NCBI GenBank assembly: GCA_033297075.1
Contig: MU858055.1
Span: forward strand, 434,001-498,000
Origin: Rhypophila decipiens
Taxonomy: Eukaryota > Ascomycota > Sordariomycetes > Sordariales > Naviculisporaceae
DNA: 64,000 nt
Reading direction: 5' to 3'
Shown here piece after piece: positions 33,301-44,968 of the stretch. The notes beneath the pieces are model-generated. The model had not been told where the DNA came from, did not search any database, and saw only the letters and a program-made list of their open reading frames with translations. A program made the position numbers and the translations under genes. Numbering within the stretch: position 1 is the first letter of the stretch; every line of letters starts with the position of its first letter.

Positions 33301-36300
33301 TTCCCGATTTCGGCCCTTCGATTTCGAACTGATTGTTTTTTCTTCCATGATATCCGTAACCCTGCGTATGTAGGGTTTGTTTCTGGGTCTTGATGCTGGG
33401 ATCTTCCTTGCTTGGCTTGTCGTCTGCCCCTCAACTACCGATTCGGCACCGAGTATTTTATCATGGGAATATTCTACAACTCCATGACTCCTCTCATTCA
33501 AGTCTGGGTATCCGGCGGACCGTGGACGGCAGATCTGTCATCTGCCGATCATTGCCCGCGGGGGCGGCCTTTTCCACGTCCGGGATACCTTGTTGTCTCA
33601 TTGTTATTGTTTGTTATTGTTTGTTATTGTCTTCAAGCCTCACCGCCGAGCTGTCCGTCTTTTTTTTGCTAATGACTCGACTTTGTCGTCAGTCACAGAC
33701 AGTGTTGCCGCCTCGAAACCGCTGCTTCTTTCGGCTGTTCCTTCGGTCGTTTTCTACATGGTGGAGTCGCTGCGTGTCTTGTCTGGCCTGTTTGCTTATG
33801 CTTGCTCGTCCATCAGGAGATGTGATGAACATGATTGTTTTTGTTTGCCCGAGACAAATCGGATGACAAAAGATGGGATGAAAATGAAAAACCCATGTTA
33901 CGAGGAACCTCCCTGGTCAGCCTGATAGGGCGTCTCCGCATTAGATCAGCGGACAGCCGGATGCCCGCTCCCTGCATTGAGGTTGTTTGCTATCTTTGAC
34001 ACTACATTACGGATACAAAGTGGCTCCCAGCTGACGTAGTCAGTCACGTCGCCGACTCCCCGAGATCCGAAGGTCATGGATGGTGGGTCACCGCTGTTCA
34101 TTGAGATCTTGTCTACTTGGTGATATCCGGTAAGACCGGCGTTACGCTCAGGGAGAGGAGGACAGAGGATCCATCCTTTGTAAATTATCGGATCGCCAAC
34201 CAGGTCCCCCAGAGAAGATCTGATAATTAATGCTTATGATCAAGTTGACAAAAGCCACGCAGCCTAGGCGCCATCTACCGTCTGACTTGGTCGTTTGCTG
34301 TGTGTAGAAAAAGGGGCTGTTGTATCCTACTTGTGAGGAACCAGTACCCCTGCATTGATAAAGGGGTATGTTTACTTACTCTTCAGTTGTCCACCTGCTC
34401 CTGCCACAGACGTATACATCACACCGACTCGATCTGCATGTCAGTCTTGAACGTTTCAGAAGCTGCCCGGGTCGGGCAGTCAACCAGACAGGCACAGACA
34501 GTACCTTGCAGACTTGGGAGAGCGAGACGACCAACATGAGAATACAGACAGCCACGTCTGACGTGCAGCCAACGATCAGTAGAAAATGCTTTGTATGTTA
34601 CAACGGCCTTCTGTCAGCCGTCAGATATGCAGGTCGGATTCTGATTTCCGCTTTTGGCTTTGCCTCTCGATGAGGCACGCAGCAGTCCCTGATGACGGGT
34701 GCTCGAACCGATCCACATAGCCAAATCAATATGTCTGACACGATAGTAAACAATAGTCCCCCAGGAATGGTGTAGAGCGGAGGGTGCCAGCCAACTCCCG
34801 GCCGATCATCCCATCTCGATCCAGTCTGAATACAGAACCACTAGGTAAGATAACCATCGTTCAATCTATCTGACTGTGTTATGTAGATGTCTCTCCGCTG
34901 GCTGACCCCATCATCCGATTCAAGTGCCATCTCATCTATCTCACGCCACATCTATCTGATCTTCACTTTCCTTTGTTCTGTTCTTGACTTTCTTTCGCGC
35001 TGGTCCTTCACAGTGGCGTCATCTTATCTCTGGGACCAACTGCCGCAGACTTTCCATCTTACCCTCTCTCGTTTGTATAGTTGGGAGGAAACAAAGGACG
35101 ATTAGAGTGATGACACTCATATTGGAATGCTGCTTTGCTCCATCTGCACAACACCCCGTAAGCCCCGAATGTTACCCACCTCACAGCACCTCGCGTCGCT
35201 TCTTTTGCGGTCGTGAGTTGGTGCTTTTCCCTATTGCTGGCGTGAAGAACGACTAGAAATTGCAATGTACCGAAGTTGAAAGAAAGCCATGTTCTCAGGT
35301 AAATATACGGACAATGCCCGTGCAGCCAGATAGTGTTCCAGACTCCCAGTTATAGAATCGAACGGTCTCATATATATAGATCTGTATATAATTTAGGTAG
35401 TTATCTATTTTGACATGTCCTCAACTATATTGCACTGGACTTGATTAGCCCTAGAAGCCACGTACCGGTTTCTATCTCCGTCGTCTATACGACATATACA
35501 TATATACCTGCATATCTACCTGTTTCGTTGTTATTCAGTCGTGTATGTGTTGAGCATGTTGTTGTATGCGTGTGGTGGTATCAGTCGCCGATCATTGTCC
35601 AGAATGGGAACCCTTTACTTCTTTAGTTCTGTTCGCTTCTTTGCTTGTTTCGCATTGAGAGGGACCGCATATCCGGTCGGTCGTCGTCTCCCAGATGGTG
35701 GTGGACTTGCATATTTGGGGACAGAGGCGGGACAGACTCATGCTGCATATGGAGAAGTTGTTGGGAAGTCCAGGACGGGATATATCGGGCCTTGCCCAAT
35801 TCTCCGGGTAAGTAGGCAGGCGCATCTGGCTATCCAAGACCTCTGGCCTACCTGGAAACGGGGTCTCTTGTTCTCCTTGTTCTTTTCTTCTAGAATGGCA
35901 ACCTATTTCATTGATTGGTTCCTCTTGGTATATGGACTTGAATCGAATTATATCGAAAGGGTGGTGCAAATGACACTGAGAGTTGTCCATGAAAGAACAT
36001 TTGTCTGAGGTCAAATAATATATGCCTGCCCCAGAAAGCCCTCAAGAGACTGATACTCCGGACATTGAGAAGAGCCATATATTCTTCTACCCACCAGAAC
36101 AACTCTTCCTCGCTGCACTCGGCAGGTCTAGAATTAATATGTCTAGGTTACAATAAACAGAAAAGAGACCCGCTGGTGATGGTATTCTCGTAATTCTGAA
36201 ACCAAGATGCATGCCGGCAATCGGTCTCAGAAGCCACGGATTAAGACAAAGACGGCGCCAGAGAAGTGCCTATGATGCACACGCTGATCTGTAACCTCAA

Positions 36301-36936
36301 GGGGCAAGTTGTAAACTTCCCTCCGTCTCAATGAGTCTCTGCCTTTAACCACCATGATCACGAACCCATGGACACGGTAAACTCGGGTTCCAGTCTGAAA
36401 TCTCAACGGAAAACCGCCGTCAGATACGTACGGTACCAAATAATGACATTGAAGGATGATGCAAACCTGATCAAGGAGAACTGGGAACGAGAAAGCCTTT
36501 CTTTACAGTTTACAGGCAAGAAAGCACGGATTTCTAGTTTCTGCAATGTCCCCAAAGTCATTGGTTAGCTCTGTGTCCAAGTCCTGTCCTTTCGTTGGCT
36601 GCTCGACTGGCAAGGCCAAGTGACTGTCCCTCGAGAATTCATTCGTCTCAGCACACCAAATTCTGGGGCAAATAATGAACCCAAAATATATGCTGCGGAT
36701 AGGTGAGGCAACTCTGTTTGGATATACGCTCTGTATTTTTGATAGCAACAGAGCCACGAGGAGATACAAGACATGACAAAAGAAACCCAGACAGCTGCAA
36801 GTATGCAAGCAACGCCATATGAATGATTGACTAAAGAATGAAATAAAATAGAAATTTGTAACCCCTTGCCGGCCAAGGTCCAAACATATTTTACCCAATC
36901 CCTACTTGAATGTCTCGATGACCTCCCTCGCCAGTC
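30314..36936. other. Gene-poor block, part 2
   Basis: About 6.6 kb without a supportable gene. It has many TATCCGTA/TACGGATA words between 30.7 and 30.9 kb, a short TTATTGTTTG tandem at about 33599-33630 and the 3' flank of the receptor gene at its right end. Frames on both strands look random. Confidence 0.45.
30737..30912. repeat. Local cluster of TATCCGTA / ACGGATA words
   Basis: Within about 175 bp there are ATATCCGTAG, ATACGGATAC, GCACGGATAC, GGTATCCGTAG and TATATCCGTAA. These are both orientations of one core, with many partial copies such as CGGTAC and GGTACAAT. It may be a decayed satellite-like or regulatory cluster. Confidence 0.35.
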
Positions 36937-39073
36937 TCAAACAAACTCATCCCCCCTCATAGAATGACGCGCAATACTGGTCTCAACCACAACACCGCCC
37001 CACCCCGCAGCTACCTGTCCTGTCCGGCGATATTCTTCTTGGCCATACGGCTCAAACGACCCTCCTCCTTCCACAACATTACACTCATTGCGAATGTTTT
37101 CCAGCACACGAATCAACCTGTTGCATAGAGGACACGGCGGTGACTCCAAGTCTCGGCCTCGGTTGAGTATCCCACCTGTCCTTGTGGCAGCCGTCAATGC
37201 AGGGAAGGGTCTTGACGGTAGGTCCATCATGCCACTCTCCATGGAGGTGCCCATCGAATAGACACTGCTCTCTGCGTCGTCTGGCTCGGACCAGACTCGT
37301 GTGTCAACCCTCGGTGCCCGGTCAAGACCTCCTACACCGGCATCAGCAGCGTCGAAACGATGGAGAGGACGATAGCGCTTTTCATCGTCTCGTTTTTGGA
37401 TTGAAGCCATGGTTTCGAAGTTGAGGTCGATTTTGTAATCCTCGCCGCGGACTACAACCGGGGGAGGGAAAGGCATGGCTGGATTGGTGATATGGTTCAT
37501 GACTGGTTGTTGTCCTGCCGTTCCCATCGTCTTGCTCTTCTTATTTCTGGTGATGGGAAGAAACGACGATATCGGCCCCGATGGCACGGGCAATTGGAAG
37601 GGCTTGAATGGGTTGCGTAGGAGAGGGCGTTGAGCAGGTCGAGTAGGTCGCTGATGATGTTGTGCTATTTCCTCCAGGGTCAGATCCGGCCAGGGATTCT
37701 TATCATCACTGTGATGTTGCTGCTCGGGAGATGACTGCATGGTTGGCAAGGAACATGATGGCGGAAAGGATTTCGAGTCGGCTGGCTTGGCGAACGAGAC
37801 GTGTTCGGCGGTAGGCACCAGGGAACCCTTTCGGCTCTCGGAACCTTTGGATCTGTCCTTGCTCAGGAGTGAGTCCGTAAAGGATGACCACCATGACTTC
37901 TTCATGGTTGATGGTGGTGTGGGCTTGTACTCCTCGTGGAGCTTGGGAAAAAAAGTGCCCAGCCCAAGAAAAAGCAGGCACTTGCGGTACTCGTTATATG
38001 CCTCTGTCGTCGTGCCAAATGAGATGAAGACGGCGATGCCAGAGAGGATGGGGATGTAGTTGAAGTTGAGGTCGCCGAAACTCATCTTGTTGGTCGTCGT
38101 GAATGTGATTGAGTAGATGTTGTTGGGGGATGGTCCAAAGTGGGTGCGCTTGAAATCGTACGGCTCTGTCCATGGCATGCCTTCCAGGATATTGGCCACG
38201 AAGAAGAAGCCGACGAGAGGAAGGACGACAAGCAAGACGCTGAAGGAGAGAAAGTAGAGCTTTCTTTTGACGCGCCGTTGCCTGGCCAGCTGGGCATTGT
38301 CACGGAAATGCATGACACTGTTGGACGCCTGATGAATCTCGCGAACTCGTCTGAAGGCCACGACTGTTGGGGGACAAAGGCGTCAGTAAGATTTGCCAAG
38401 CAAGGAAAATAAGAATAACAGAACAACAGAACAACTCACCTGCCATGACACCTGCTCCAAAGACAAACAGAGGAGCTGGAATGACAAAGAAGAGAAGAAA
38501 GATCCAGTTGGGGTCGTAGACGGCACTGCAGCCAGCCAGTGTCGACACATTATAACGGCGCAGAAGGACAAAGTAGGTGAGGACCATCTGCAGCATGGGA
38601 AGCGTAAAGATGACGATGGCTGAGATGATATGTTGACGCCTCTTCTCAGCTGCTGTAAGACTTCCAAGCCGTTGGACTGCGACCTTGCTCGCCAGGCCAC
38701 GCATAATCTCGAAGAGGCAGATGTTGTATGAAGTCTGGAGAGCAAACTCAAAGTAGACTTGCAAGTCACACCATCCATGGCCGGCTGACCAAGTCTCGAC
38801 ATTGTCGTCGTGCCATACCAAGGCGTTGACGACAAAGAAAAAGTTGGAGATGACGGTGCCGAGGCAGAACATTGTACCGGCGAACTCGCCGTTCAACCAT
38901 AGAAGCTTTGCCGGCACGAGGGAGACGAATATAGCTGTGAAGCCGAGGCTGATGCGGAAGAAGAGGTTAACCTGGAGAGAGGCATCGGTATAAGGGGCTC
39001 CTGGCCCCAACCGAAGCTCCGGAGTGGTCGTCCAGGGGACATCGCCGCCGTCAAGGTTGAATGTCGCCGACAT
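36937..39073 (-). CDS. preA: Ste3-type pheromone receptor (a-factor receptor, GPCR)
   Basis: A plasma-membrane seven-helix receptor for the lipopeptide mating pheromone, acting through a heterotrimeric G protein (also called GprB in Aspergilli). Exons are 38440-39073 and 36937-38363; the 76-nt intron (GTGAGT, branch CTGAC, CAG) joins in phase 1 at the end of helix 5, giving 686 aa. Helices lie at about 36-58, 66-87, 101-125, 148-171, 188-214, 247-270 and 313-330. Ste3-like features are the short N-terminus, the Trp-Cys start of helix 3 (HGWCDLQVYFE), the basic third loop (RQRRVKRKLYF) and helix 7 ending in a FGTTTEAYNEYRK segment. The cytoplasmic tail is about 350 residues, Ser/Pro rich. It is divergent from the mtSSB gene with a 1.2-kb shared upstream region. 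Confidence 0.92.
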
Positions 39074-40260
39074 GGTGAAGCAATTTGAGCAGAGGGATAT
39101 TCAAGAGAAGAATGATGATGGCCAGAAGAGAGTAGAACGAAGCAAAAGATATTCGACGTGATGGCAACGGAAAGAAATTCTACTTCTAAATCACCGATGC
39201 AGAACCAAGAAACGAAGTGAACGAATAAATAGCAGAATCCGCGAGAGGAGCTACCTACAGAAACCACGACGGTGGTCATGATGGATGAGGCCTGAAACGA
39301 GGTGTTCAATGTGCTATAAAGTTGATCTATTGACATGTGTCATCATCAATAGGATCCAATTTTGACAGGTGTGACACGGTTACATGTACCTTGACAGGCC
39401 CGTGAGGCCGAAATTGCACGGAAAACATTAGAAATTTTCAAAGAGGCACCTTGAGGGGTACCTCGGCTCTATTGAAAGTAAAGGTCGAACATGGCCGTGT
39501 CAGTGTAAGTCGCTGATGGTCAGCTACTTCGGACGAAGAAGGCTATTGAGTGCGGTGCTATTCACTCGAATAGGCACGGACATGAAGTTCTATTGAAGCC
39601 CAAAAGGGGTATAGTGCCATCCGAGCTGAGGTTGAGGCGAAAGTAAACAACGTGGCACGGCGCGCAGCGAGGTACCTATTGACAGGGACTGGATGAACAA
39701 GAGAGAAAGAAAATATGAGATCAAAGTGAAACTGACTGGGATCCAGTTTCGTGTTGCACGTGGCGAACGAGGTAGGACTGCCAGACAAATGGGACAATCA
39801 GGAATCGGGGAGTTGTCGGGGAAAATCGACGAATCTGTGCGTCTTATACTAGAATGGGGACACAAACAAAAGCCGCAAATTGCAGAAAATGGAGATTGAT
39901 TTGAGACTCGAATTACCTATTCCGTGATGCTCCTTGCGCAACAAAAAGACGCTGCAGATGGTGTTGATCGAGACCTAGTGCCAAAACGTGGTCCAGCCAC
40001 ATGTGGCTGTTGCATGGCGGAGTGGCGTAGATGCCAAGCTTCAAGGGTCTGGGGCCGGGGGACCGGACTGGACAGGGGCAGCACAAGAGCTCCACCGAAA
40101 TTAAATGACCTGGGTTTTCGCGTCAAAGCTGTATCAAACGCGTCGGACATAGGTAGCGGTCGATACGGCATCCATCACATTCACCAACACAGACCCAGAA
40201 TTCTCCGCGCAATTAGAGGTGGTCGATTAAATAAGACGAAAAATACGAACAGAGTCCAAC
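39074..40260. other. Divergent upstream region between receptor and mtSSB genes
   Basis: This is the 5' flank of the minus-strand receptor and of the plus-strand mtSSB gene. No coding frame is supported. No clear regulatory motif was assigned. Confidence 0.5.
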
Positions 40261-40813
40261 ATGTCGGCTTTCCTCCGCTCCGTTTCTCGCGCCGCTGCCA
40301 GGCCTTCGGCCCGCGCTTTCAGCTCAACCCCGTCGAATCGCTTTGCCAGAATCACCATTGTCGGAAACCTGGGCGCTGCTCCCGAGTTGAAGGCCTCTAG
40401 CACGGGTCGTGAGATTATCAGGTACAGCGTCGGCACCAACACTGGATCGGGCGATAACCAGACGACAAGCTGGTTCAACGTGGTGTCCTTTGCCGAGGGT
40501 CGCTTCCGGGACTATTTACTCGGCCTCCCCAAAGGGTTCGTCTATGATTTCGATCTGCGCTTTATAGCAATTTTTGCTAACCTTAATGCTGTGGTAACAG
40601 GACGATGGTATTGGTAGAGGGAGATGTGTCAACCGGCTCGTTCGCTGCCGAGGACGGAAGCAAGAAGCCCTTCTTCAATATTGCTCAGAGTATGTCGCAG
40701 CTTAACAAAAACTAGTCCCAATACATGGACGCAAACTGACAACGTTGATCACAGAGTCGATCGAGATCCTTCGCCGGCCCCAACAGCACGAGGAAGGACA
40801 CGAGGGAAATTAA
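40261..40813 (+). CDS. rim1: Mitochondrial single-stranded DNA-binding protein
   Basis: It binds and protects single-stranded mitochondrial DNA during replication. Three exons, 40261-40535, 40601-40689 and 40755-40813, give 140 aa. Intron 1 (65 nt) has GTTCGT, GCTAAC and CAG; intron 2 (65 nt) has GTATGT and CAG. The first ~25 residues (MSAFLRSVSRAAARPSARAF) are a classic basic, Arg/Ser/Ala transit peptide. The SSB OB-fold follows: FARITIVGNLGAAPEL, then TTSWFNVVSF, then across the first splice LPKGTMVLVEGDVSTG, and FFNIAQ before a short charged tail. The length is normal for Rim1-type proteins. The MTO1 gene follows on the same strand 720 bp later. Confidence 0.93.
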
Positions 40814-41534
40814 TATGAGGCCGATACGTGCTTGGATTTACCACAGGGGACATGCCGATTATGTTATATGTCGAAATGATAGCGCTGGACTGCCTCCCCT
40901 TTGTTGCGACGCGACGGATGTCTGTACGATTGCTGATCAGTGGGGTTGGCGCACTGTAAGAGAGGACGAAAGAGCAAGTGTACCGACTGACAGGACTGTT
41001 TCTTTTGTACATTATCTGTTATTTTACACTCTTGCAAAGCGATTCGTTATGTCAAACCTGAATGCCATCTGATTTCCTTTCTTCCCCTCCTCGTTCGATG
41101 GCTAAGCTTCGAGCCTGGTGTTTCTGTACATGAGAGAGGCAATAAACACATTTGCACTGTTTTAGAAGCTATCAAATGCTTTGCGCTTCGATAGATATAA
41201 TCAAATAACCCACTCTTCGCAACTTTCGCCGACTGATTGGGATCCCAAACCCATCGAGATATGCCTTCGTGGTCGAATGCCGGGCTGATATGGGCACAGC
41301 GGGGTGTGGCGATAGCGAATCCTTATCGCCGAGATTTTTGTTGTATTGTATCCGTATCGATACCCCTGTCTGAAATTAATCGCGACAGCCATCCCTCCTT
41401 CCAAAGAATTCGCACGCGAGCACAGTGTCACTGCCGTCATTTGCCTCTCCTTCTTGCTAGTTCGAGACCGTCTTGGTGCTGGTATCTAGACGGTCAATTG
41501 GCTGCCAGCGGAGGGGTCCGCGATAACCTCGACC
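40814..41534. other. Intergenic between mtSSB and MTO1 genes
   Basis: The 3' flank of the mtSSB gene and the promoter of the MTO1 gene. A GTATCCGTATCGATACC word occurs near 41348. No gene is seen. Confidence 0.5.
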
Positions 41535-43730
41535 ATGGCGAAGCTCTGCATCCCTGCCCGAGGCCTGCGTCGGCCGATCACCGTAGCGACTGCAAGACCA
41601 GCGATTCTTCGAACCGGCGGGAGCATTCCGACATCATACGGTTGGAGGAGGACAGGGCGTACCTTTGCGACGGTTAGCGTGGATTCGAGACCATTCGACG
41701 TGGTCGTTGTAGGCGGTGGCCATGCTGGCGCTGAAGCGTGCGCCGCGGCCGCGCGAGCCGGCGCAAAGACGGCGCTCATCACGCCCGACATTGACAATCT
41801 GGGTACCTGCTCTTGCAACCCCAGCTTTGGTGGAATTGGCAAGGGGATTATGCTTCGGGAGATTGACGCGCTCGACGGGTTAGCCGGGCGCATCATCGAT
41901 AAGGCCGGCGTGCAGTTCAAGGTGCTGAATCGCAAAAAAGGGGCCGCGGTGTGGGGTCCACGAGCCCAGATCGATCGGGCGTTATACAAGAAATACATGC
42001 GGGAGGAGCTCGAGACGTACCCGAACCTGTCTATTGTTCTCGGCAAGGTCTCGGATATCGTCATCTCCGAGAACGACGAGCCCGAGACAGGCGCCAAGAC
42101 CAAGATCACGGGTATCAAGCTCGAATCGGGCGAGATATTACCCACAAGCCAGGTCATCATCACGACCGGCACCTTCTTGGGAGGCGAGATTCACATAGGT
42201 CTCGAGGCCTACCCGTCAGGTCGCATAGGCGAAGCAGCGACTTTCGGGCTGAGCAAATCCTTGAGAGAAGCCGGCTTCCAGCTCGGGCGGTTAAAAACAG
42301 GCACACCTCCGAGACTGGACAAGAAGTCCATAAAATGGGATATCCTCACCGAAGAGCGTGGCGATGACCCCCCAAGACCATTCAGCTATCTAAACGAAAC
42401 CGTGTCGGTAAAAGACCAGCTCCTCTGCCACGCAACATTTACCAACAACGCGACACACGACATTGTGCGCGCCAACCTCCACAAATCAATCCACATCCGC
42501 GAGACCGTCAAAGGGCCGCGGTATTGCCCGTCCCTTGAGTCCAAGATCATCCGGTTCGCCTCTCGTGACAAGCACATGGTCTGGCTCGAACCGGAAGGGT
42601 TCGACAACGACATCATCTACCCCAACGGGATAAGCATGACCCTCCCCGCAGACATCCAAGAGCAACTCCTCCGGACGATCCCAGGTCTCGAGGACGTAAC
42701 GATGCTCCAGCCCGGCTACGGTGTAGAATACGACTACGTAGACCCGCGCAGCCTCAAACGAACCCTCGAAACGAAAGCCATCCGCGGCCTCTTTCTCGCC
42801 GGACAAATAAATGGAACGACGGGGTACGAGGAAGCCGCCGCGCAGGGTATAATAGCGGGCATCAACGCGGGCAGGAAATCTCTCGGACTGGAACCCATCA
42901 CCCTCGGTCGCGCAGACGCCTACATCGGCGTCATGATCGACGACCTCATCACCAAGGGCGTCTCTGAGCCGTACAGGATGTTCACCTCGCGCAGCGAATT
43001 CCGCCTGTCGACCCGTCCTGACAACGCCGACGTCCGGCTCACACCCCTCGGCAGGGAATGGGGCGTCGTAGGCGACAAACGCTGGTCGCACTATCAATCC
43101 GATCGATCCGCGGCAGCTGATCTACGAGCGCGGCTGGAAAAGCTCTCCATGAGCCCCTCGGCCTGGCTCAACGCAGGTTTCAACGTCCGGCAGGACACCA
43201 AAGTCCGCAACGGACTAGATATCCTGCACGTCAAGACCGTCACGATCGACGACCTGGCCAACAAACTTGACCGGGGATTGCTAGACTTTTCGCCGCAGAT
43301 AAGGGAGCGCGTCTGGCTGGAGAATGCCTACGAGCCCTTCATCCGCACCCAGGAAAGGGACAAGATGCGTCTTGAACGGGACGATAATTTCCTGCTGCCG
43401 TTGGATCTGGATTATCCGAATCTGGACTTTTTGAGTCTGGCTGAGCGGGCGGTGCTGCATCAGACACGCCCTGAGACGCTGGGCCAGGCGAAACGGCTCG
43501 AGGGAGTCACGCCCGCTACTATTGTTAGGTTATTTGGGCTGTTGAAGAAGAGGGAGAGGGATGCTAGTAAACGCGAGGTTGTGGCTGAGATTGAGGCACG
43601 GAAGAGGGAGTATGGAGTTAACGACGGTTCGGATCCAGTAGAGATGGAGATGGGTTTGGGAGGAGGTGCGGTTTCTGCTGAGACGGATTTGGGGACGTTG
43701 GATTCCAAGGCGAGGGAGGCTGATTTGTAA
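41535..43730 (+). CDS. mto1: Mitochondrial tRNA uridine-modification enzyme MTO1/GidA
   Basis: A FAD protein that, with the GTPase Mss1/MnmE, installs the carboxymethylaminomethyl group on the wobble uridine of mitochondrial tRNAs. One exon, 731 aa. Residues 1-50 are an Arg-rich transit peptide. The dinucleotide-binding motif is [20 protein letters not shown] (GxGxxG at 60-65). GidA signatures follow: [14 protein letters not shown], the block [47 protein letters not shown], and the C-terminal [20 protein letters not shown] / [11 protein letters not shown] domain that contacts MnmE and tRNA. The length is slightly above bacterial GidA because of the presequence and an acidic/Gly tail. It is co-oriented with the mtSSB gene. 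Confidence 0.97.
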   Translation: MAKLCIPARGLRRPITVATARPAILRTGGSIPTSYGWRRTGRTFATVSVDSRPFDVVVVGGGHAGAEACAAAARAGAKTALITPDIDNLGTCSCNPSFGGIGKGIMLREIDALDGLAGRIIDKAGVQFKVLNRKKGAAVWGPRAQIDRALYKKYMREELETYPNLSIVLGKVSDIVISENDEPETGAKTKITGIKLESGEILPTSQVIITTGTFLGGEIHIGLEAYPSGRIGEAATFGLSKSLREAGFQLGRLKTGTPPRLDKKSIKWDILTEERGDDPPRPFSYLNETVSVKDQLLCHATFTNNATHDIVRANLHKSIHIRETVKGPRYCPSLESKIIRFASRDKHMVWLEPEGFDNDIIYPNGISMTLPADIQEQLLRTIPGLEDVTMLQPGYGVEYDYVDPRSLKRTLETKAIRGLFLAGQINGTTGYEEAAAQGIIAGINAGRKSLGLEPITLGRADAYIGVMIDDLITKGVSEPYRMFTSRSEFRLSTRPDNADVRLTPLGREWGVVGDKRWSHYQSDRSAAADLRARLEKLSMSPSAWLNAGFNVRQDTKVRNGLDILHVKTVTIDDLANKLDRGLLDFSPQIRERVWLENAYEPFIRTQERDKMRLERDDNFLLPLDLDYPNLDFLSLAERAVLHQTRPETLGQAKRLEGVTPATIVRLFGLLKKRERDASKREVVAEIEARKREYGVNDGSDPVEMEMGLGGGAVSAETDLGTLDSKAREADL

Positions 43731-44235
43731 ATTTATAGACAACTTCCGTCCTGTATGAAATAATTTCCTGTAAGAACATTCATTGTCCCTGGGATTTTCG
43801 AGATCTGAAAGCGAGGTCCCTCTTCATTGTAAACTATTTAGGGCTGGCTGGGTAGGAAGGGGAGGGAGGCATCATATAGAAAGGGCAGGTAGGTAAGGTA
43901 TATATAATGAACGCGCCATTTGCCAAGCATATATATGTATGATCATTCTTGTCATCATCTTGAGAGACATGTTGATGATGTCTATTCCATGCGTGTGTAA
44001 GGAAGACTTCAGAAAGCAACAATCAAGTCATGGCGATCTTGGTGAAGGTAAGTAAACAAACTACCATGTTAGGCCAAGTGTCCGGCACAAACATTCAATT
44101 CGAGAAAAGGGGTAAAAGTGGGGCCGGCATCCTGGCGAGAGAGACGCACAAGACGAAGAGACAAACCAAAGAAAGGTCAACAACCAACTTGACACAAAGC
44201 AGAACCCAGAACTAACTAGCAAAAGTAAAAGAAGA
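43731..44235. other. Intergenic: MTO1 3' flank
   Basis: The AT-rich 3' flank of the MTO1 gene, facing the minus-strand tRNA-Ile gene. No other gene is visible. Confidence 0.5.
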
Positions 44236-44361
44236 TGCCCAATAACAGGATTGAACTGTTGACCTTCGCATGACCGTATACAACGGGTTGTACGCAACTA
44301 CAGGAATTTTATACAGGGTATTGTATTAGTACGACGCTCTAACCGGCTGAGCTAATCGGGC
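44236..44361 (-). tRNA. tRNA-Ile (AAT) with 52-nt intron
   Basis: On the minus strand the acceptor GCCCGAT pairs with ATTGGGC, discriminator A. The D-arm is AGCTCAGCCGGTTAGAGC. The anticodon stem TCGTA/TGCGA (one T-G pair) holds the loop CTAATAA with anticodon AAT. A 52-nt intron interrupts the loop after position 37. The T-arm is AACAG TTCAATC CTGTT. The mature length is 74 nt. All stems close, so identity is firm; the intron is long for a nuclear tRNA. Confidence 0.93.
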
Positions 44362-44857
44362 TTGCCTTTTGGGTTGCATGTCTGACTCTTATTTTTGCTT
44401 GATATGGATCTTGTTCCATGCAGGAATGAGAGAATTCGGGTTGTGGCAGAAGAGTTAGCCGATGATGGGGATTTCCTCTCGGTGAGTGAGTCACTGTATG
44501 TGCGTGTGTTGTGGAGAGAAAGGCTGTGGGGCTGATGTGAGGGATTATCGTGCAATTCGAGTATGCAGGATGGTACATAAAGCACTGTACAATGTGCAGT
44601 CAGTCTTCATTGTGGCTGCTGGGCAGGAAAAAAAGTGTTCATGTGTTAGACTGGGCCGAGAAAGCCGACCAGAAGCTAAAAGTCGTAAAGATATTTGTAT
44701 TCTGAAAGTAACAAAAAATACAGACAGCATGACGGTCGGAGGGATGATGGGAAGGTTATGAATACAAAAAATACGGCAGAAGATGATGATAGGTAACGAA
44801 ACCAGATCCCAACAAAAAAGGATAAACTACCTCCTGGAGAGGTGGAAACGTTGAGGA
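44362..44857. other. Spacer between the two tRNA genes
   Basis: About 500 bp between tRNA-Ile and tRNA-Arg. It is AT-rich, with no gene recognised. Confidence 0.5.
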
Positions 44858-44968
44858 CGACCCACGTGCGACTCGAACGCACAATCTTCAGAGGACAATT
44901 CTCTCGATATGAATTGTATACACATGAGATAACCGAAATCTGACGCCTTACCATTTGGCCAGCGGGCC
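44858..44968 (-). tRNA. tRNA-Arg (TCG) with 39-nt intron
   Basis: On the minus strand the acceptor GGCCCGC pairs with GTGGGTC (two G-T pairs), discriminator G. The D-arm is GCCAAATGGTAAGGC. The anticodon stem TCAGA/TCTGA frames a loop with anticodon TCG (loop TTTCGG plus one base after the intron). A 39-nt intron sits after position 37. The T-arm is GTGCG TTCGAGT CGCAC. The mature length is 72 nt. Confidence 0.92.
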
